Of a DNA stretch of 27,036 nucleotides, positions 7,084 to 15,362 are shown piece after piece (position 1 is the stretch's first letter; each line of letters opens with the position of its first letter). Position numbers and translations under genes: made by a program. The DNA is taken from positions 1 through 27,036 of the IMG/VR virus record IMGVR_UViG_3300025083_000185; one strand, written 5' to 3'. The notes under the pieces are model-generated. The model had not been told where the DNA came from. It made no database searches and saw nothing but the letters and a program-made list of their open reading frames with translations. This DNA comes from a virus.

Positions 7084-7611
7084 ACAACTCCGGGTGGTAT
7101 GGCAATACCTTTTCACAGTTCAGTCCGTATTAAATTAGGTGCTGGTTCACAAATTCTTAACAAAGACAAGGAGCCAATTGGAATCAACGTTTCAGCAAAG
7201 ACAATTAAGAACAAAGTTTCTGCTCCTTTTAGGAAGTGTGACTTTGAAATCCACTTTGGGATTGGTATTAAAGAGCATGAACAAGTATTCGATTTGTTAA
7301 GGAAACATGGCACAGAAGTTATAGATGGTAATACTATTCAAGTAGGAGGCACAGGTGCCTGGAAAACACTTCATGTCTGGGACAAAGAAGGTGAAGAGAT
7401 TCTTGAAAAGAAGTTTTATAAATCAGAGTTTCAATCAATCATGAAACATCCTGAGTATGGTCCTTACATTGATACTTTACTTGAAAGAGTTATGATTAGA
7501 AAAAATAACACTGATGATCCTGATATTGATCCTGAAAGCTACTCTGAGATTGAGGAAGTTGCAAAACAGGTAATAGATATTCATGAAGAAGCATTCGAAC
7601 ATTTGAGTTAA
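6742..7611 (+). CDS. C-terminal split intein fused to C-terminal part of RecA-type recombinase
   Basis: Second recombinase polypeptide. It opens with a TTG codon 11 bases after the preceding stop and in another frame; AAGAGAAGAA lies just upstream and no in-frame ATG precedes residue 43. Residues 1-114 are the C-intein: TTSVHKT (block B His, about 68), VVDVSVPDGECYLAGNEVNHN (blocks F and G) with penultimate His113 and Asn114. No homing endonuclease domain fits in. From Thr115 the RecA sequence resumes: TTPGGMAIPFHSSVRIKLG (end of L2 and following strand), then the C-terminal region to residue 289. Joining 225 + 175 residues gives a 400-residue RecA, normal for the family. The insertion point, in the DNA-binding L2 loop, is a known favourite for inteins. 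Confidence 0.92.
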   Translation: MKIKTTLRNIASQLNIDDFETPCEYDLSDLGIKINTPSGYKDMTNFVVKNAVDTHYILPSGLKTTSVHKTLVNNEWIKSKDRKDSIKVDQRMQVVDVSVPDGECYLAGNEVNHNTTPGGMAIPFHSSVRIKLGAGSQILNKDKEPIGINVSAKTIKNKVSAPFRKCDFEIHFGIGIKEHEQVFDLLRKHGTEVIDGNTIQVGGTGAWKTLHVWDKEGEEILEKKFYKSEFQSIMKHPEYGPYIDTLLERVMIRKNNTDDPDIDPESYSEIEEVAKQVIDIHEEAFEHLS

Positions 7612-7612
7612 T

Positions 7613-8578
7613 ATGAAAAAGCCTATAGTTTACGTCGACGGATTAAACGTTTTTATGCGCCACTTTGCTGCAAACCCTAAAAAGTCTTTGAACGGTCATC
7701 TTTGTGGCGGAACTATAGGCTTTTTAAGAAACATAGAACATTTAGCTGCTAAATTTAACCCACAAAAAATAGTTGTTGCGTGGGAAGGCGGTGGTTCGAT
7801 AAGAAGAAGAAGTATTGACCCTAATTACAAAGAAGGAAGAAGACCAGTCAGACTTAACAGGAGTCAATATTATAAGGAGATACCTGACACAGTTGAAAAT
7901 AGAGACAATCAATTAAAAACTCTAATAGAAATTCTTTACGAGACGCCTGTTACACAAATATATGCTGATGATTGCGAAGCAGATGATGTAATCTCTTATC
8001 TTGTTAAAACAAAAAAAACAACGCAAAAGAGTATTATCGTAACTTCAGATAAAGACTACTACCAACTCGTCGACGAAACGACAGAAATATGGTCGCCTAA
8101 CAAGAAACAATTAATTGATGAAAAATATATATTAGAAAAATGGAATGTTCCTGCTTCAAATTTTTGTCTTGTTAGATGCTTTGCAGGCGATATAAGTGAT
8201 GGTATAAAAGGCGTAAAAGGTGCAGGCATCAAAACAATGGTCAAGCGTTTTCCAGAATTGATCCAGCTTAAAGAATCTTCAATACATGATATAATTAATG
8301 AGGCTCAAAATAAAGTTAATTCTGGGTGTAAAATAAGAATCTTTGATGATATAATAAATTGTGAGGAACAGCTACAAAAAAATTGGAAGCTAATGTACTT
8401 AGACTCTGCAATGTTAAGCGCAAGTCAAATCCAAAAAATTAATCATCAATTTGATAACAAAGAACACACAATAAATAAAATGAACCTTATTAAAATTATG
8501 AACCGTGAAGGTTTGAATTTTTTTAATATACATACATTTTTAATTTCACTCAACTCTTGTTTAAGGAATAATCTTTAA
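7613..8578 (+). CDS. 5'-3' exonuclease / flap endonuclease (RNase H-like, PIN fold)
   Basis: Removes RNA primers and 5' flaps on the lagging strand. In 321 residues the metal-binding acidic motifs of the T4 RNase H / T5 flap endonuclease family appear in order: YVDGLN (D9), the helical arch region with RRRSIDPNYKEGRRP (about 64-78), DDCEADDVISYLV (about 120-132), IIVTSDKDYYQLV (about 142-154) and the helix-hairpin-helix GDISDGIKGVKGAGIKT (about 193-209). Start ATG overlaps the end of the recA C-gene by context (1 base between stop and start), and the last base of its stop is the first base of the helicase ATG (TAATG), so the three are translationally coupled. Confidence 0.93.
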   Translation: MKKPIVYVDGLNVFMRHFAANPKKSLNGHLCGGTIGFLRNIEHLAAKFNPQKIVVAWEGGGSIRRRSIDPNYKEGRRPVRLNRSQYYKEIPDTVENRDNQLKTLIEILYETPVTQIYADDCEADDVISYLVKTKKTTQKSIIVTSDKDYYQLVDETTEIWSPNKKQLIDEKYILEKWNVPASNFCLVRCFAGDISDGIKGVKGAGIKTMVKRFPELIQLKESSIHDIINEAQNKVNSGCKIRIFDDIINCEEQLQKNWKLMYLDSAMLSASQIQKINHQFDNKEHTINKMNLIKIMNREGLNFFNIHTFLISLNSCLRNNL

Positions 8579-9951
8579 TGAGTCAAAAAAACTTTTCTAA
8601 ATTTGGCAAAGCTTTTCAAGAAAAAGTTTTCCAAAGCATGCTAACAGACACAACATGGTCAGCACAGTTAATTGAAGTAGTCGAACCAGAATACTTTGAT
8701 CTTAAATATCTTTCATACCTTTGTGAAAAGTATTTCTCATACTATAACAAGTATAAGACGTTTCCTACTCTTACAATTTTAATTACAATCATCAAAGAAG
8801 ATCTTTCAAAAACAAAAGAGTCTGTCCTTAGAGACCAAATTATAGAGTATCTACACAGGATGAAAACTAATCCTGATGTTGGAGACTTGCAGTATGTAAA
8901 AGATAAGTCTCTAGAATTTTGCAAAAAACAAGCATTTAGGGAAGCGCTAGAACAAAGTGTCGAGCTAATTCAAACTGAAAAGTACGAATCAGTCATTAAC
9001 ATAATGAAAGAAGCGATCTCAGTTGGAATGCCTAATACTACAGGTCACGACTTCTTTGATGATATTGAGGCTCGATTTGTTCAAATTAACAGACAAGTGT
9101 GTCCAACTGGTCTAGATCGTATTGACGCTCAAGATATTTTAAGAGGTGGTCTAGGGAGAGGCGAGCTAGGTGTTATTGCTGCCAATACAGGGGTTGGTAA
9201 ATCTCACTTCTTAGTAGCAATGGGTTGTGCTGCAATGCTTGCAGGAAAAAACGTAATTCACTATACCTTTGAGTTATCTGAACATGACACAGGTAAAAGG
9301 TACGACTCAAACTTATGTGATATTCCAAGCAATGAAATCATTGTAAGGAAAGAAGAAGTAGTTGGAAAATATCAACAAATGGAATTAGGAAAGCTAATCA
9401 TAAAAGAATACCCAACAGGTTCAGCTTCAGTCATGACATTAAGAAATCACATTGAAAAGCTAACACTTAAAGGTTTTAAACCAAGTTTAGTCACTGTTGA
9501 CTATGCAGACGTAATGAAGTCCTCTCGGGCATATGATTCTTTACGACATGAGTTAAAATTAATTTATACAGAGTTGAGAAACTTGGCTGTTGAGCTTAGC
9601 ATTCCTATTTGGACTGCGTCCCAAGCTAACAAAGATTCATCAAAGTCTGACGTCGTAGGCCTAGAAAATCTAGGAGAATCATATGGAAAAGCGCAGGTTG
9701 CTGACGTAGTGCTTTCGATCAGTAGGAAGCCTATGGAAAAGTCTGAAGGTACTGGTAGAATATTTGTTGCTAAGAATCGCGCCGGCCGAGATGGCTTACT
9801 GTTTCCGATAAATATTGACACTGCAAAATCAAAGTTTCAAATCTTAGATGAAACTTCAATGACACTAAACGAAGCAGTTTCTCAAGATAACAGTTCAATG
9901 AAAGAAAAGCTTCGAGAGAAATGGAAAGAGGTAAATAAAAAAGATGACTAA
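8578..9951 (+). CDS. Replicative DNA helicase, DnaB/T4 gp41-like
   Basis: Hexameric 5'-3' helicase of the replication fork. 457 residues: N-terminal helical domain (about 1-155), then a RecA-fold motor with Walker A ANTGVGKS (202-209), the catalytic Glu in TFELSE (about 231-233), Walker B SLVTVDYADVM (D308), Q-containing sensor WTASQANKDSS (about 342) and a C-terminal arginine-finger region AKNRAGRDG (about 399-407) typical of DnaB. The start overlaps the exonuclease stop by one base with AAGGAAT upstream; the end overlaps the dUTPase gene by 8 bases. No primase domain is fused, and no primase is visible in the window. Confidence 0.93.
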   Translation: MSQKNFSKFGKAFQEKVFQSMLTDTTWSAQLIEVVEPEYFDLKYLSYLCEKYFSYYNKYKTFPTLTILITIIKEDLSKTKESVLRDQIIEYLHRMKTNPDVGDLQYVKDKSLEFCKKQAFREALEQSVELIQTEKYESVINIMKEAISVGMPNTTGHDFFDDIEARFVQINRQVCPTGLDRIDAQDILRGGLGRGELGVIAANTGVGKSHFLVAMGCAAMLAGKNVIHYTFELSEHDTGKRYDSNLCDIPSNEIIVRKEEVVGKYQQMELGKLIIKEYPTGSASVMTLRNHIEKLTLKGFKPSLVTVDYADVMKSSRAYDSLRHELKLIYTELRNLAVELSIPIWTASQANKDSSKSDVVGLENLGESYGKAQVADVVLSISRKPMEKSEGTGRIFVAKNRAGRDGLLFPINIDTAKSKFQILDETSMTLNEAVSQDNSSMKEKLREKWKEVNKKDD

Positions 9952-10456
9952 TATTTTTGTTTTAAATTCACTATGTAATGTTCTTGAGAGTAAAAACATC
10001 AATGTAAAAGATTATACTCCTGCATATAATGGAGAAAGTGCAGGATTAGACTTATACAATTGCGGTAAAACTATTAGTGTAGTTCCAGGTTCATATGAAA
10101 ATACAACAGTTGTTTCACGCCATGAAAATCAAAAATTCAAGACACTAATCCCTACAGGAATAAAAATCGATGTGCCTATTGGCTATGTCGCCCTTGTTCA
10201 AGAAAGAGGGTCTGTTACTAAGACGCCTCTAAAGGCTAGAGCGGGTGTTATTGATGCAGGCTATACAGGTGAGGTTTTTGTTAATTGTGTCAATATTGGC
10301 AACGTAGACTACGTTATTGAAGAAGGCTCCAAGTTGCCTTTTCAAATAGTTGTAATTAAGTGTGACAACCAGTTCAATATCGTTAGTGAAGAAGAATATG
10401 TAAGTCTTACAGAAGGCGCAAAAAGAAAAGACGGAAGCGTCGGAAGTTCAGATTAA
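9944..10456 (+). CDS. dut: Trimeric dUTP diphosphatase
   Basis: Hydrolyses dUTP to dUMP and pyrophosphate, keeping uracil out of DNA and feeding thymidylate synthesis. The five conserved motifs are present in 170 residues: 1 SAGLDLYN (32-39), 2 QERGS (86-90), 3 GVIDAGYTGEV with catalytic D104, 4 GSKLPFQIVV (a variant of GDRIAQLI), and 5 a basic/Gly-Ser tail RKDGSVGSSD that should close the active site. Residues 50-66 hold an insertion relative to minimal dUTPases. The start overlaps the helicase gene; NrdA follows after 10 bases behind a strong GGGGA. A second, unrelated pyrophosphatase candidate lies at 18746. Confidence 0.92.
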   Translation: MTNIFVLNSLCNVLESKNINVKDYTPAYNGESAGLDLYNCGKTISVVPGSYENTTVVSRHENQKFKTLIPTGIKIDVPIGYVALVQERGSVTKTPLKARAGVIDAGYTGEVFVNCVNIGNVDYVIEEGSKLPFQIVVIKCDNQFNIVSEEEYVSLTEGAKRKDGSVGSSD

Positions 10457-10466
10457 AGGGGAAAAA

Positions 10467-12278
10467 ATGATTAAAGAGTGCTACAGTATTAATATTGATT
10501 TAAGTAGAGACGACAACCTAACAGAGTTTTCTAAGAATCTCTTGAGAGACTACTACATGTTAGACAGTGAAGACTCTCCTCAGGAAAGCTTCGCTCGAGC
10601 GGCTGTAGCATTTTCAACTGATGACTCGAGCAAGATTGGTAAAGAAGGTCTCGATCTCGCTCAAAGAATATATGACTATGCATCAAAAGGATGGTTTATG
10701 TTCTCTTCACCTATTCTAAGTAATGCACCAAGCATAGATAAAAAGTCGTTAGGTTTACCTATATCATGTTTTTTAACTTATGTAGATGATTCTCTAGAAG
10801 GACTTATTTCACATACAGACGAGCTCCGCTGGATGTCTGTAAAAGGTGGTGGTGTAGGAGGACATTGGTCATCTATAAGATCAAACAGCACTATTGCTCC
10901 AGGACCTATTCCTTTTCTTAAGACAGTTGACTCCGATATGACTGCATATCGTCAAGGTAAAACTAGAAAAGGATCATATGCAGCTTATATGGATGTATCA
11001 CACCCAGACATACTTGAGTTTTTAAATTTAAGAGTACCAACAGGCGGAGATGTTAACAGGAAATGTTTTAACTTAAATAACGCAGTCAACATTCCAGATG
11101 ACTTTATGAAAGCTGTTATTAGTGATGGAGAATGGAATCTTATTGATCCTGACGACGGTACAACTAGAGACACAATTTCTGCTAGACAACTTTGGCAAAG
11201 AATTGTACAAGTAAGATTTAGAACGGGTGAACCCTATATCACTTTTATTGACGAAGCTAATAGGCACTTACCACAGTTTCAAAAAGACTTAGGACTTAAA
11301 ATTAATGGTTCTAACCTTTGCAATGAGATTGTTTTGGCTACATCCAAAGATAGAAGTGCTGTTTGTTGTTTAAGCTCTTTAAATGTAGAAAAATATGATG
11401 AATGGAAAAATACTCAAATTGTAGAAGACTTAATTGAGTATTTGGATAATGTAATTTCATACTTTATAGAAAATGCTCCTCCTTGTCTTTCTAGGGCAAT
11501 TGATTCTGCTAGGAGCGAAAGAAGTCTAGGGCTAGGTGCTATGGGTTTCCACGCATATCTTCAATCAAAGAACGTGCCGTTTGAATCAGGGATTGCCATT
11601 GGACTTAATAAAGATATATTCAGTAACATTAAAGAAAAAGCAAAGCAGCGTACAATAGAGTTAGCACTGTCCAAAGGAGAGTGCCCAGATGCAACTGGTC
11701 ATGGTGTAAGAAATTCACACCTTTTAGCAATTGCGCCTAACGCAAACTCTTCTATTATTGCAGGCACTTCACCTTCAATAGAACCCTGGAAAAGTAATGC
11801 ATATACACATCGTACAAGAGTAGGATCATATTTAGTAAAAAACCCGCAACTAGAAAAAGTACTAGGTGAGTATAGTATGGACATAAGCGAAGATCAACGG
11901 TTAAAATGGATCGATGATCAATGGACGTCTATTATTTTAAACGAAGGCTCAGTACAACATTTAGACTTTCTTTCAGAGTGGCATAAAGAAGTATTTAAGA
12001 CTGCATTTGAATTAGATCAAAGATGGATTGTTGATCATGCTAGTGACAGACAAGAATTTATATGTCAAAGTCAAAGTGTTAACTTGTTTTTCCCAGCAGG
12101 AACTAGCAAGTCTACTGTAAATGCAGTTCATATTAGAGCATGGAAAAAAAATCTTAAAGGTCTTTATTACTTAAGGACAAGTGCCGGTGCACCCGCAGAA
12201 AAGGTCAGCCAAAAGGTTGAACAAGACAAGTTGCAAGATTATACAGATCCTGATGAATGTTTAAGTTGTCAAGGATAA
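10467..12278 (+). CDS. nrdA: Class Ia ribonucleotide reductase, large subunit
   Basis: Reduces ribonucleoside diphosphates to deoxy forms. Residues 95-103 carry LPISCFL (C101, redox Cys), NLCNEIV (N283, C285 thiyl radical Cys, E287), VCCLSSLN (C300/C301, partner Cys), LKGLYYLRTS near 575 (the radical-relay Tyr pair) and a C-terminal ECLSCQG (C598, C601) that passes electrons from thioredoxin. At 603 residues it is shorter than E. coli NrdA (about 760) because the N-terminal ATP-cone is absent, so dATP activity inhibition is not expected; this is common among phage enzymes. Forms a unit with NrdB (32 bases downstream) and the thioredoxin. Confidence 0.95.
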   Translation: MIKECYSINIDLSRDDNLTEFSKNLLRDYYMLDSEDSPQESFARAAVAFSTDDSSKIGKEGLDLAQRIYDYASKGWFMFSSPILSNAPSIDKKSLGLPISCFLTYVDDSLEGLISHTDELRWMSVKGGGVGGHWSSIRSNSTIAPGPIPFLKTVDSDMTAYRQGKTRKGSYAAYMDVSHPDILEFLNLRVPTGGDVNRKCFNLNNAVNIPDDFMKAVISDGEWNLIDPDDGTTRDTISARQLWQRIVQVRFRTGEPYITFIDEANRHLPQFQKDLGLKINGSNLCNEIVLATSKDRSAVCCLSSLNVEKYDEWKNTQIVEDLIEYLDNVISYFIENAPPCLSRAIDSARSERSLGLGAMGFHAYLQSKNVPFESGIAIGLNKDIFSNIKEKAKQRTIELALSKGECPDATGHGVRNSHLLAIAPNANSSIIAGTSPSIEPWKSNAYTHRTRVGSYLVKNPQLEKVLGEYSMDISEDQRLKWIDDQWTSIILNEGSVQHLDFLSEWHKEVFKTAFELDQRWIVDHASDRQEFICQSQSVNLFFPAGTSKSTVNAVHIRAWKKNLKGLYYLRTSAGAPAEKVSQKVEQDKLQDYTDPDECLSCQG

Positions 12279-12310
12279 TTAATAATATTAGATATAACAA
12301 AGGATAAACA

Positions 12311-13273
12311 ATGTCTTTACTAAAATATAACGAAACCTATAAGCCTTTTAAATATCCATGGGCAATGGAGATCGCTGAAAGTCATGAAAAGATTCACTGG
12401 GGAAGTTGGGAAGCAAAACTTGCTGAGGACGTCAATCAGTGGAAAGGCGGAAAGATATCTACAGAAGAAAAAAATCATATTACACAAGTCTTAAGATTAT
12501 TTACACAGTCTGACGTCCAAGTTGGTGGTAATTATTGTGATCTGTTTATTCCTAAATTTAAAAACAATGAAATTAGGAGTATGCTATTAAGCTTTGCAAA
12601 TCGTGAAGGCACGCATCAACGTAGTTATGCTCTTCTTAACGATACGCTTGGTTTGCCTGAGGAGGAGTACAGGGCATTTTTAGACTACGAAGAGCTAAGA
12701 AATAAAATTGAGTTCATGCAAAACAACGATGTGTCGACGAAAAAAGGCTTAGGGTTAGCTTTGGCACAATCTGCATGCAATGAAGGAATGAGCCTATTCA
12801 GCGCTTTCGTAATGCTTCTTAACTATCAGAGATTTGGCAAAATGAAGGGAATGTGTGAAATTGTTGAATGGAGTATTAGAGACGAAACTATGCATGTTCA
12901 AGGTATGACACATCTCTTTAGAGAGTACTTAAAAGAACACCCAAGAATTATTAACGATAAGTTTAAAAAAGACGTTTACCAGATGTATCGAGACGCTGTT
13001 GACCTTGAGGACAGAGTAATTGATCTATCGTACGAAATGGGTGACATTGTCGGATTAACTAAAGAGGAAGTCAAAGAATACATCAGATATCTTGCTGATA
13101 GACGCTTAATCCAATTAGGTCTTAAGCCTAATTTTGGTGTTAAAGACAATCCTTTAAAGTGGTTAGATTGGATCGTTAACGGAGATAGCTTTAAAAACTT
13201 CTTCGAAGGAACAGTGACAGACTACAATGCAGATGGGATGAGTGGCGATGACTGGGGATGGGATACATTTTAA
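12311..13273 (+). CDS. nrdB: Class Ia ribonucleotide reductase, small subunit
   Basis: Holds the di-iron centre and the tyrosyl radical used by NrdA. Ligands are readable by alignment to the family: D68 (FTQSDVQ), E99 and H102 (REGTHQRSY), E158 (ACNEGMS), E192 and H195 (RDETMH). Y106, four residues after H102, is the radical tyrosine, so this is the Tyr type and not a manganese/Phe variant. The C-terminus DWGWDTF is short and aromatic as expected for the tail that docks on NrdA. 320 residues, normal for phage NrdB. ATG preceded by AAAGGATAAAC. Confidence 0.95.
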   Translation: MSLLKYNETYKPFKYPWAMEIAESHEKIHWGSWEAKLAEDVNQWKGGKISTEEKNHITQVLRLFTQSDVQVGGNYCDLFIPKFKNNEIRSMLLSFANREGTHQRSYALLNDTLGLPEEEYRAFLDYEELRNKIEFMQNNDVSTKKGLGLALAQSACNEGMSLFSAFVMLLNYQRFGKMKGMCEIVEWSIRDETMHVQGMTHLFREYLKEHPRIINDKFKKDVYQMYRDAVDLEDRVIDLSYEMGDIVGLTKEEVKEYIRYLADRRLIQLGLKPNFGVKDNPLKWLDWIVNGDSFKNFFEGTVTDYNADGMSGDDWGWDTF

Positions 13274-13284
13274 AGTATAATTCT

Positions 13285-13313
13285 TGTAAATTATCTCCTC
13301 TTAATGATATAAT
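13285..13313 (+). promoter_or_regulatory. Promoter of the thioredoxin gene (TGTAAA family)
   Basis: TGTAAA at 13285-13290 (preceded by T, giving TTGTAAA), 17-base spacer, perfect TATAAT at 13308-13313. Expected start near 13320, that is, after the upstream arm and just before the downstream arm of the surrounding inverted repeat. Confidence 0.7.
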
Positions 13314-13335
13314 AATAAATACTAAGAGGAGATAA
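13291..13335 (+). promoter_or_regulatory. RBS-sequestering inverted repeat enclosing a promoter (-10 in loop)
   Basis: TTATCTCCTCTTA (13291-13303) and TAAGAGGAGATAA (13323-13335) are perfect 13-base inverted repeats with a 19-base loop. The downstream arm contains the thioredoxin Shine-Dalgarno AGAGGAGA, three bases before ATG. The upstream arm fills the promoter spacer. Read-through RNA from nrdAB should hide the ribosome binding site; RNA started at the internal promoter lacks the upstream arm. Confidence 0.75.
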
Positions 13336-13337
13336 CA

Positions 13338-13577
13338 ATGAGCAAAATACTGTTTTTTAGTGCACCCTGGTGTGGCCCATGTCAACAAATGAAAAAAATG
13401 TTGACAGACGTCATCAAGGAAGAACTAAATATTGAAATTATAGACATTGCTTTGGACACAGACATGTCTATAAAGCACAAGATTATGAACGTTCCTGCTT
13501 TTATAAAGTTAAAAGAAGACAAAGAAGTAGCTAGAAAGATAGGAACACAAACTATTGAATCACTTAAGAATTTGTAA
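13338..13577 (+). CDS. Thioredoxin-like protein
   Basis: Dithiol reductant, most likely the electron donor for the NrdAB pair encoded just upstream. 79 residues with the active site FSAPWCGPCQQMKK (WCGPC) at residues 11-15 region and the cis-Pro loop NVPAFIKL near 53-60; the C-terminal helix is short. It is smaller than E. coli thioredoxin (about 108), closer to glutaredoxin length, but the WCGPC site is thioredoxin-type. Transcribed from its own promoter as well as from nrdAB read-through, with translation of the long transcript probably blocked by the inverted repeat covering its ribosome binding site. Confidence 0.9.
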   Translation: MSKILFFSAPWCGPCQQMKKMLTDVIKEELNIEIIDIALDTDMSIKHKIMNVPAFIKLKEDKEVARKIGTQTIESLKNL

Positions 13578-13588
13578 AAGGATAAAAA

Positions 13589-14191
13589 ATGAATTTTCTA
13601 ACTGAGGTTTCTTCACTAATTAAGACGCTTGAACTCAAGCACGAACCAATTATTATTACTGTAAATGAGTTTACTGAAGAGTCTGCATCAGAATTTGGCG
13701 CTGCTATTAGTCTTGCACATAACACAGGTCAAAATGTTATTCCCATTATTATTGATTCTTTCGGCGGGCAAGTATACTCTCTTATGTCAATGATATCTGC
13801 AATCAAACACTCAAAACTTCCTGTCGCTACTATAGTTAGAGGAAAAGCTATGTCTTGTGGCGCTTTGCTATCATCTTTTGGTGCTGATGGCTTGAGATTT
13901 ATGGACCCAGATTCTACAATGATGATCCACGACGTATCTTCTGCTGCTTTTGGTAAAATCGAAGAACTAAAGTCAGACGTTAGAGAATCTGAGCGACTCA
14001 ATAAAAAAGTATATCAAATGATGTCTGAAAATTGTGGTCAGCCCGAGTCTTATTTTGTTGATTTAATTCATGATAAAGGACATGCAGACTGGTTTTTAGA
14101 CGCAGAAGAAGCAAAAGAACACAACATTGTACAACACTTAAGAGTACCTAATTTAAAAGGAGTAGTTTCTGTAGATATTGATTTAGTTTAA
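13589..14191 (+). CDS. ClpP-like serine protease
   Basis: 200-residue member of the ClpP/crotonase-fold protease family. Catalytic residues can be placed: nucleophile S89 in GKAMSCGALL, H114 in TMMIHDVSSAAFG, and probably D167 in GHADWFLDAEEAKEHNIV. The oxyanion glycines lie in IIDSFGGQVYS (55-64). The family processes unfolded or specific proteins as a ring; in phages such enzymes either mature the prohead or act on host proteins. Its place after nrd/thioredoxin and before two proteins with candidate prohead-protease sites is compatible with a maturation role, but the scaffold or capsid genes are not in the window, so the substrate is unknown. Good Shine-Dalgarno AAAGGATAAAA. Confidence 0.85.
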   Translation: MNFLTEVSSLIKTLELKHEPIIITVNEFTEESASEFGAAISLAHNTGQNVIPIIIDSFGGQVYSLMSMISAIKHSKLPVATIVRGKAMSCGALLSSFGADGLRFMDPDSTMMIHDVSSAAFGKIEELKSDVRESERLNKKVYQMMSENCGQPESYFVDLIHDKGHADWFLDAEEAKEHNIVQHLRVPNLKGVVSVDIDLV

Positions 14192-14228
14192 TATATATTA
14201 TATTAAAACACATAGAAAGCTACAGAAC

Positions 14229-15239
14229 ATGAGTAAAGATCTTCAAAACTATATTTTTGAAAAAATACTAATACTAGAGAAAAATCAAGAGCTCTTAGAA
14301 GAAAACAAAGTCTTAGCAGGACTTTCAGCAATAGCACTTGCAGGAGCTGCATATTTTGCTCAAGGTTTTTTACAAAATGATAGCATATCAACAGACGATG
14401 TATCGAGTAAAGCTGTTAAGAGCCAAAAGCTCACACAGAACCAGTTGGATCAAATTAAAAAGGGTGCTGAACTTGCTAAAAAAATGATTAGCACAGGAGT
14501 AGCTCCAGAAAAAATTGCAGTCAAACAAAAAGAATCTAACATATCAAGTGTTTTTAAGGCATTGTTTGACAAAAAAATATCTAAAGATGAAATGTTATAT
14601 AACAAAACTCCAATTGCAAGTGCAGAAGATATTAATATAGACGAAATGTTCTTTTTTACTCAAGAGGAACTCAATCAATATTTTGACCTACATGATGAAG
14701 TTTTAACTTTAGATGACGGCACTTCTTTGACTAGTCTAAGCACAGAAGATCTCAACAGTGCACTTTCTGATCCTTCTAGTGAAGCTGTAAAACTGATTGC
14801 TAGAGAAATTTTATCTGCATCAATAGCAGAAAATGAATTTATGAAAGCATCTGAGAGCGTTTTTGATACATATGCAGATGACCCGAGCGAATTAAGATCT
14901 GCTTTGAAAAGAATAGAAAAAGACTACTCAAAAGAGTTTTATAGAATAAAGTCAGTTAAAAACTGGCTTAACAAAAACGTTGTAGACGACGAAGCAAAGT
15001 CTACTTTAAAAGACATATTAAGATCTGCTAAGCATATTACTTCGGCTGAAGATGTTGATTCGTGGATAAATGATTATGGGAGAGGAGAAAAAGTAAATGA
15101 TAAAGGTCAATTTATAGATGGTTATAGTGATTACGAAGACGATGATACTGATATTGACTTAGATAATGAGTTTAAAAATAGACCTAAGCGAGACACAAGC
15201 GCAATTTCAGACTTCTTTTCCGACGATGACGATTTATAG
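14229..15239 (+). CDS. Unknown protein with hydrophobic N-terminal segment, possible internal virion protein
   Basis: 336 residues, not recognised. The N-terminus is a charged/hydrophobic helix (LQNYIFEKILILEKNQELLEE, written here with positions 5-25) followed by a hydrophobic, Ala/Gly-rich stretch at about 29-48 that could span a membrane. The middle and C-terminal parts are acidic and helical; the last 60 residues are very rich in Asp (DYEDDDTDIDLDNEF and FFSDDDDL). The N-terminal helix resembles that of the next gene. Acidic, low-complexity proteins with such N-terminal helices occur among phage prohead core and injected proteins, so a virion-internal role is suggested but unproved. Ribosome binding site is weak (AGAAAG). 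Confidence 0.6.
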   Translation: MSKDLQNYIFEKILILEKNQELLEENKVLAGLSAIALAGAAYFAQGFLQNDSISTDDVSSKAVKSQKLTQNQLDQIKKGAELAKKMISTGVAPEKIAVKQKESNISSVFKALFDKKISKDEMLYNKTPIASAEDINIDEMFFFTQEELNQYFDLHDEVLTLDDGTSLTSLSTEDLNSALSDPSSEAVKLIAREILSASIAENEFMKASESVFDTYADDPSELRSALKRIEKDYSKEFYRIKSVKNWLNKNVVDDEAKSTLKDILRSAKHITSAEDVDSWINDYGRGEKVNDKGQFIDGYSDYEDDDTDIDLDNEFKNRPKRDTSAISDFFSDDDDL

Positions 15240-15362
15240 TGAAATATGTATTTTTTCTAAACAATAGAAGAACTAAGTCTAGATCATAGAAGAGTCGTAA
15301 TGAAATAGTGCATTCATATCTTAACTTGAACATATACTTATTGTTAAAAGAAAGAAGTTTAC

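Noticed and set aside
14187-14207. TTTAATATA-TAT-TATATTAAA palindrome at the end of the ClpP-like gene
   Set aside because: The stem is entirely A/T, would be very weak in RNA, has no T run after it, and such palindromes are expected by chance in DNA of this composition.
15240-15362. 123-base gap before the gene at 15363
   Set aside because: Looked for a promoter, small gene or tRNA; only short chance repeats (for example ATGAA/TTCAT) and no TGTAAA/TATAAT pair were found.
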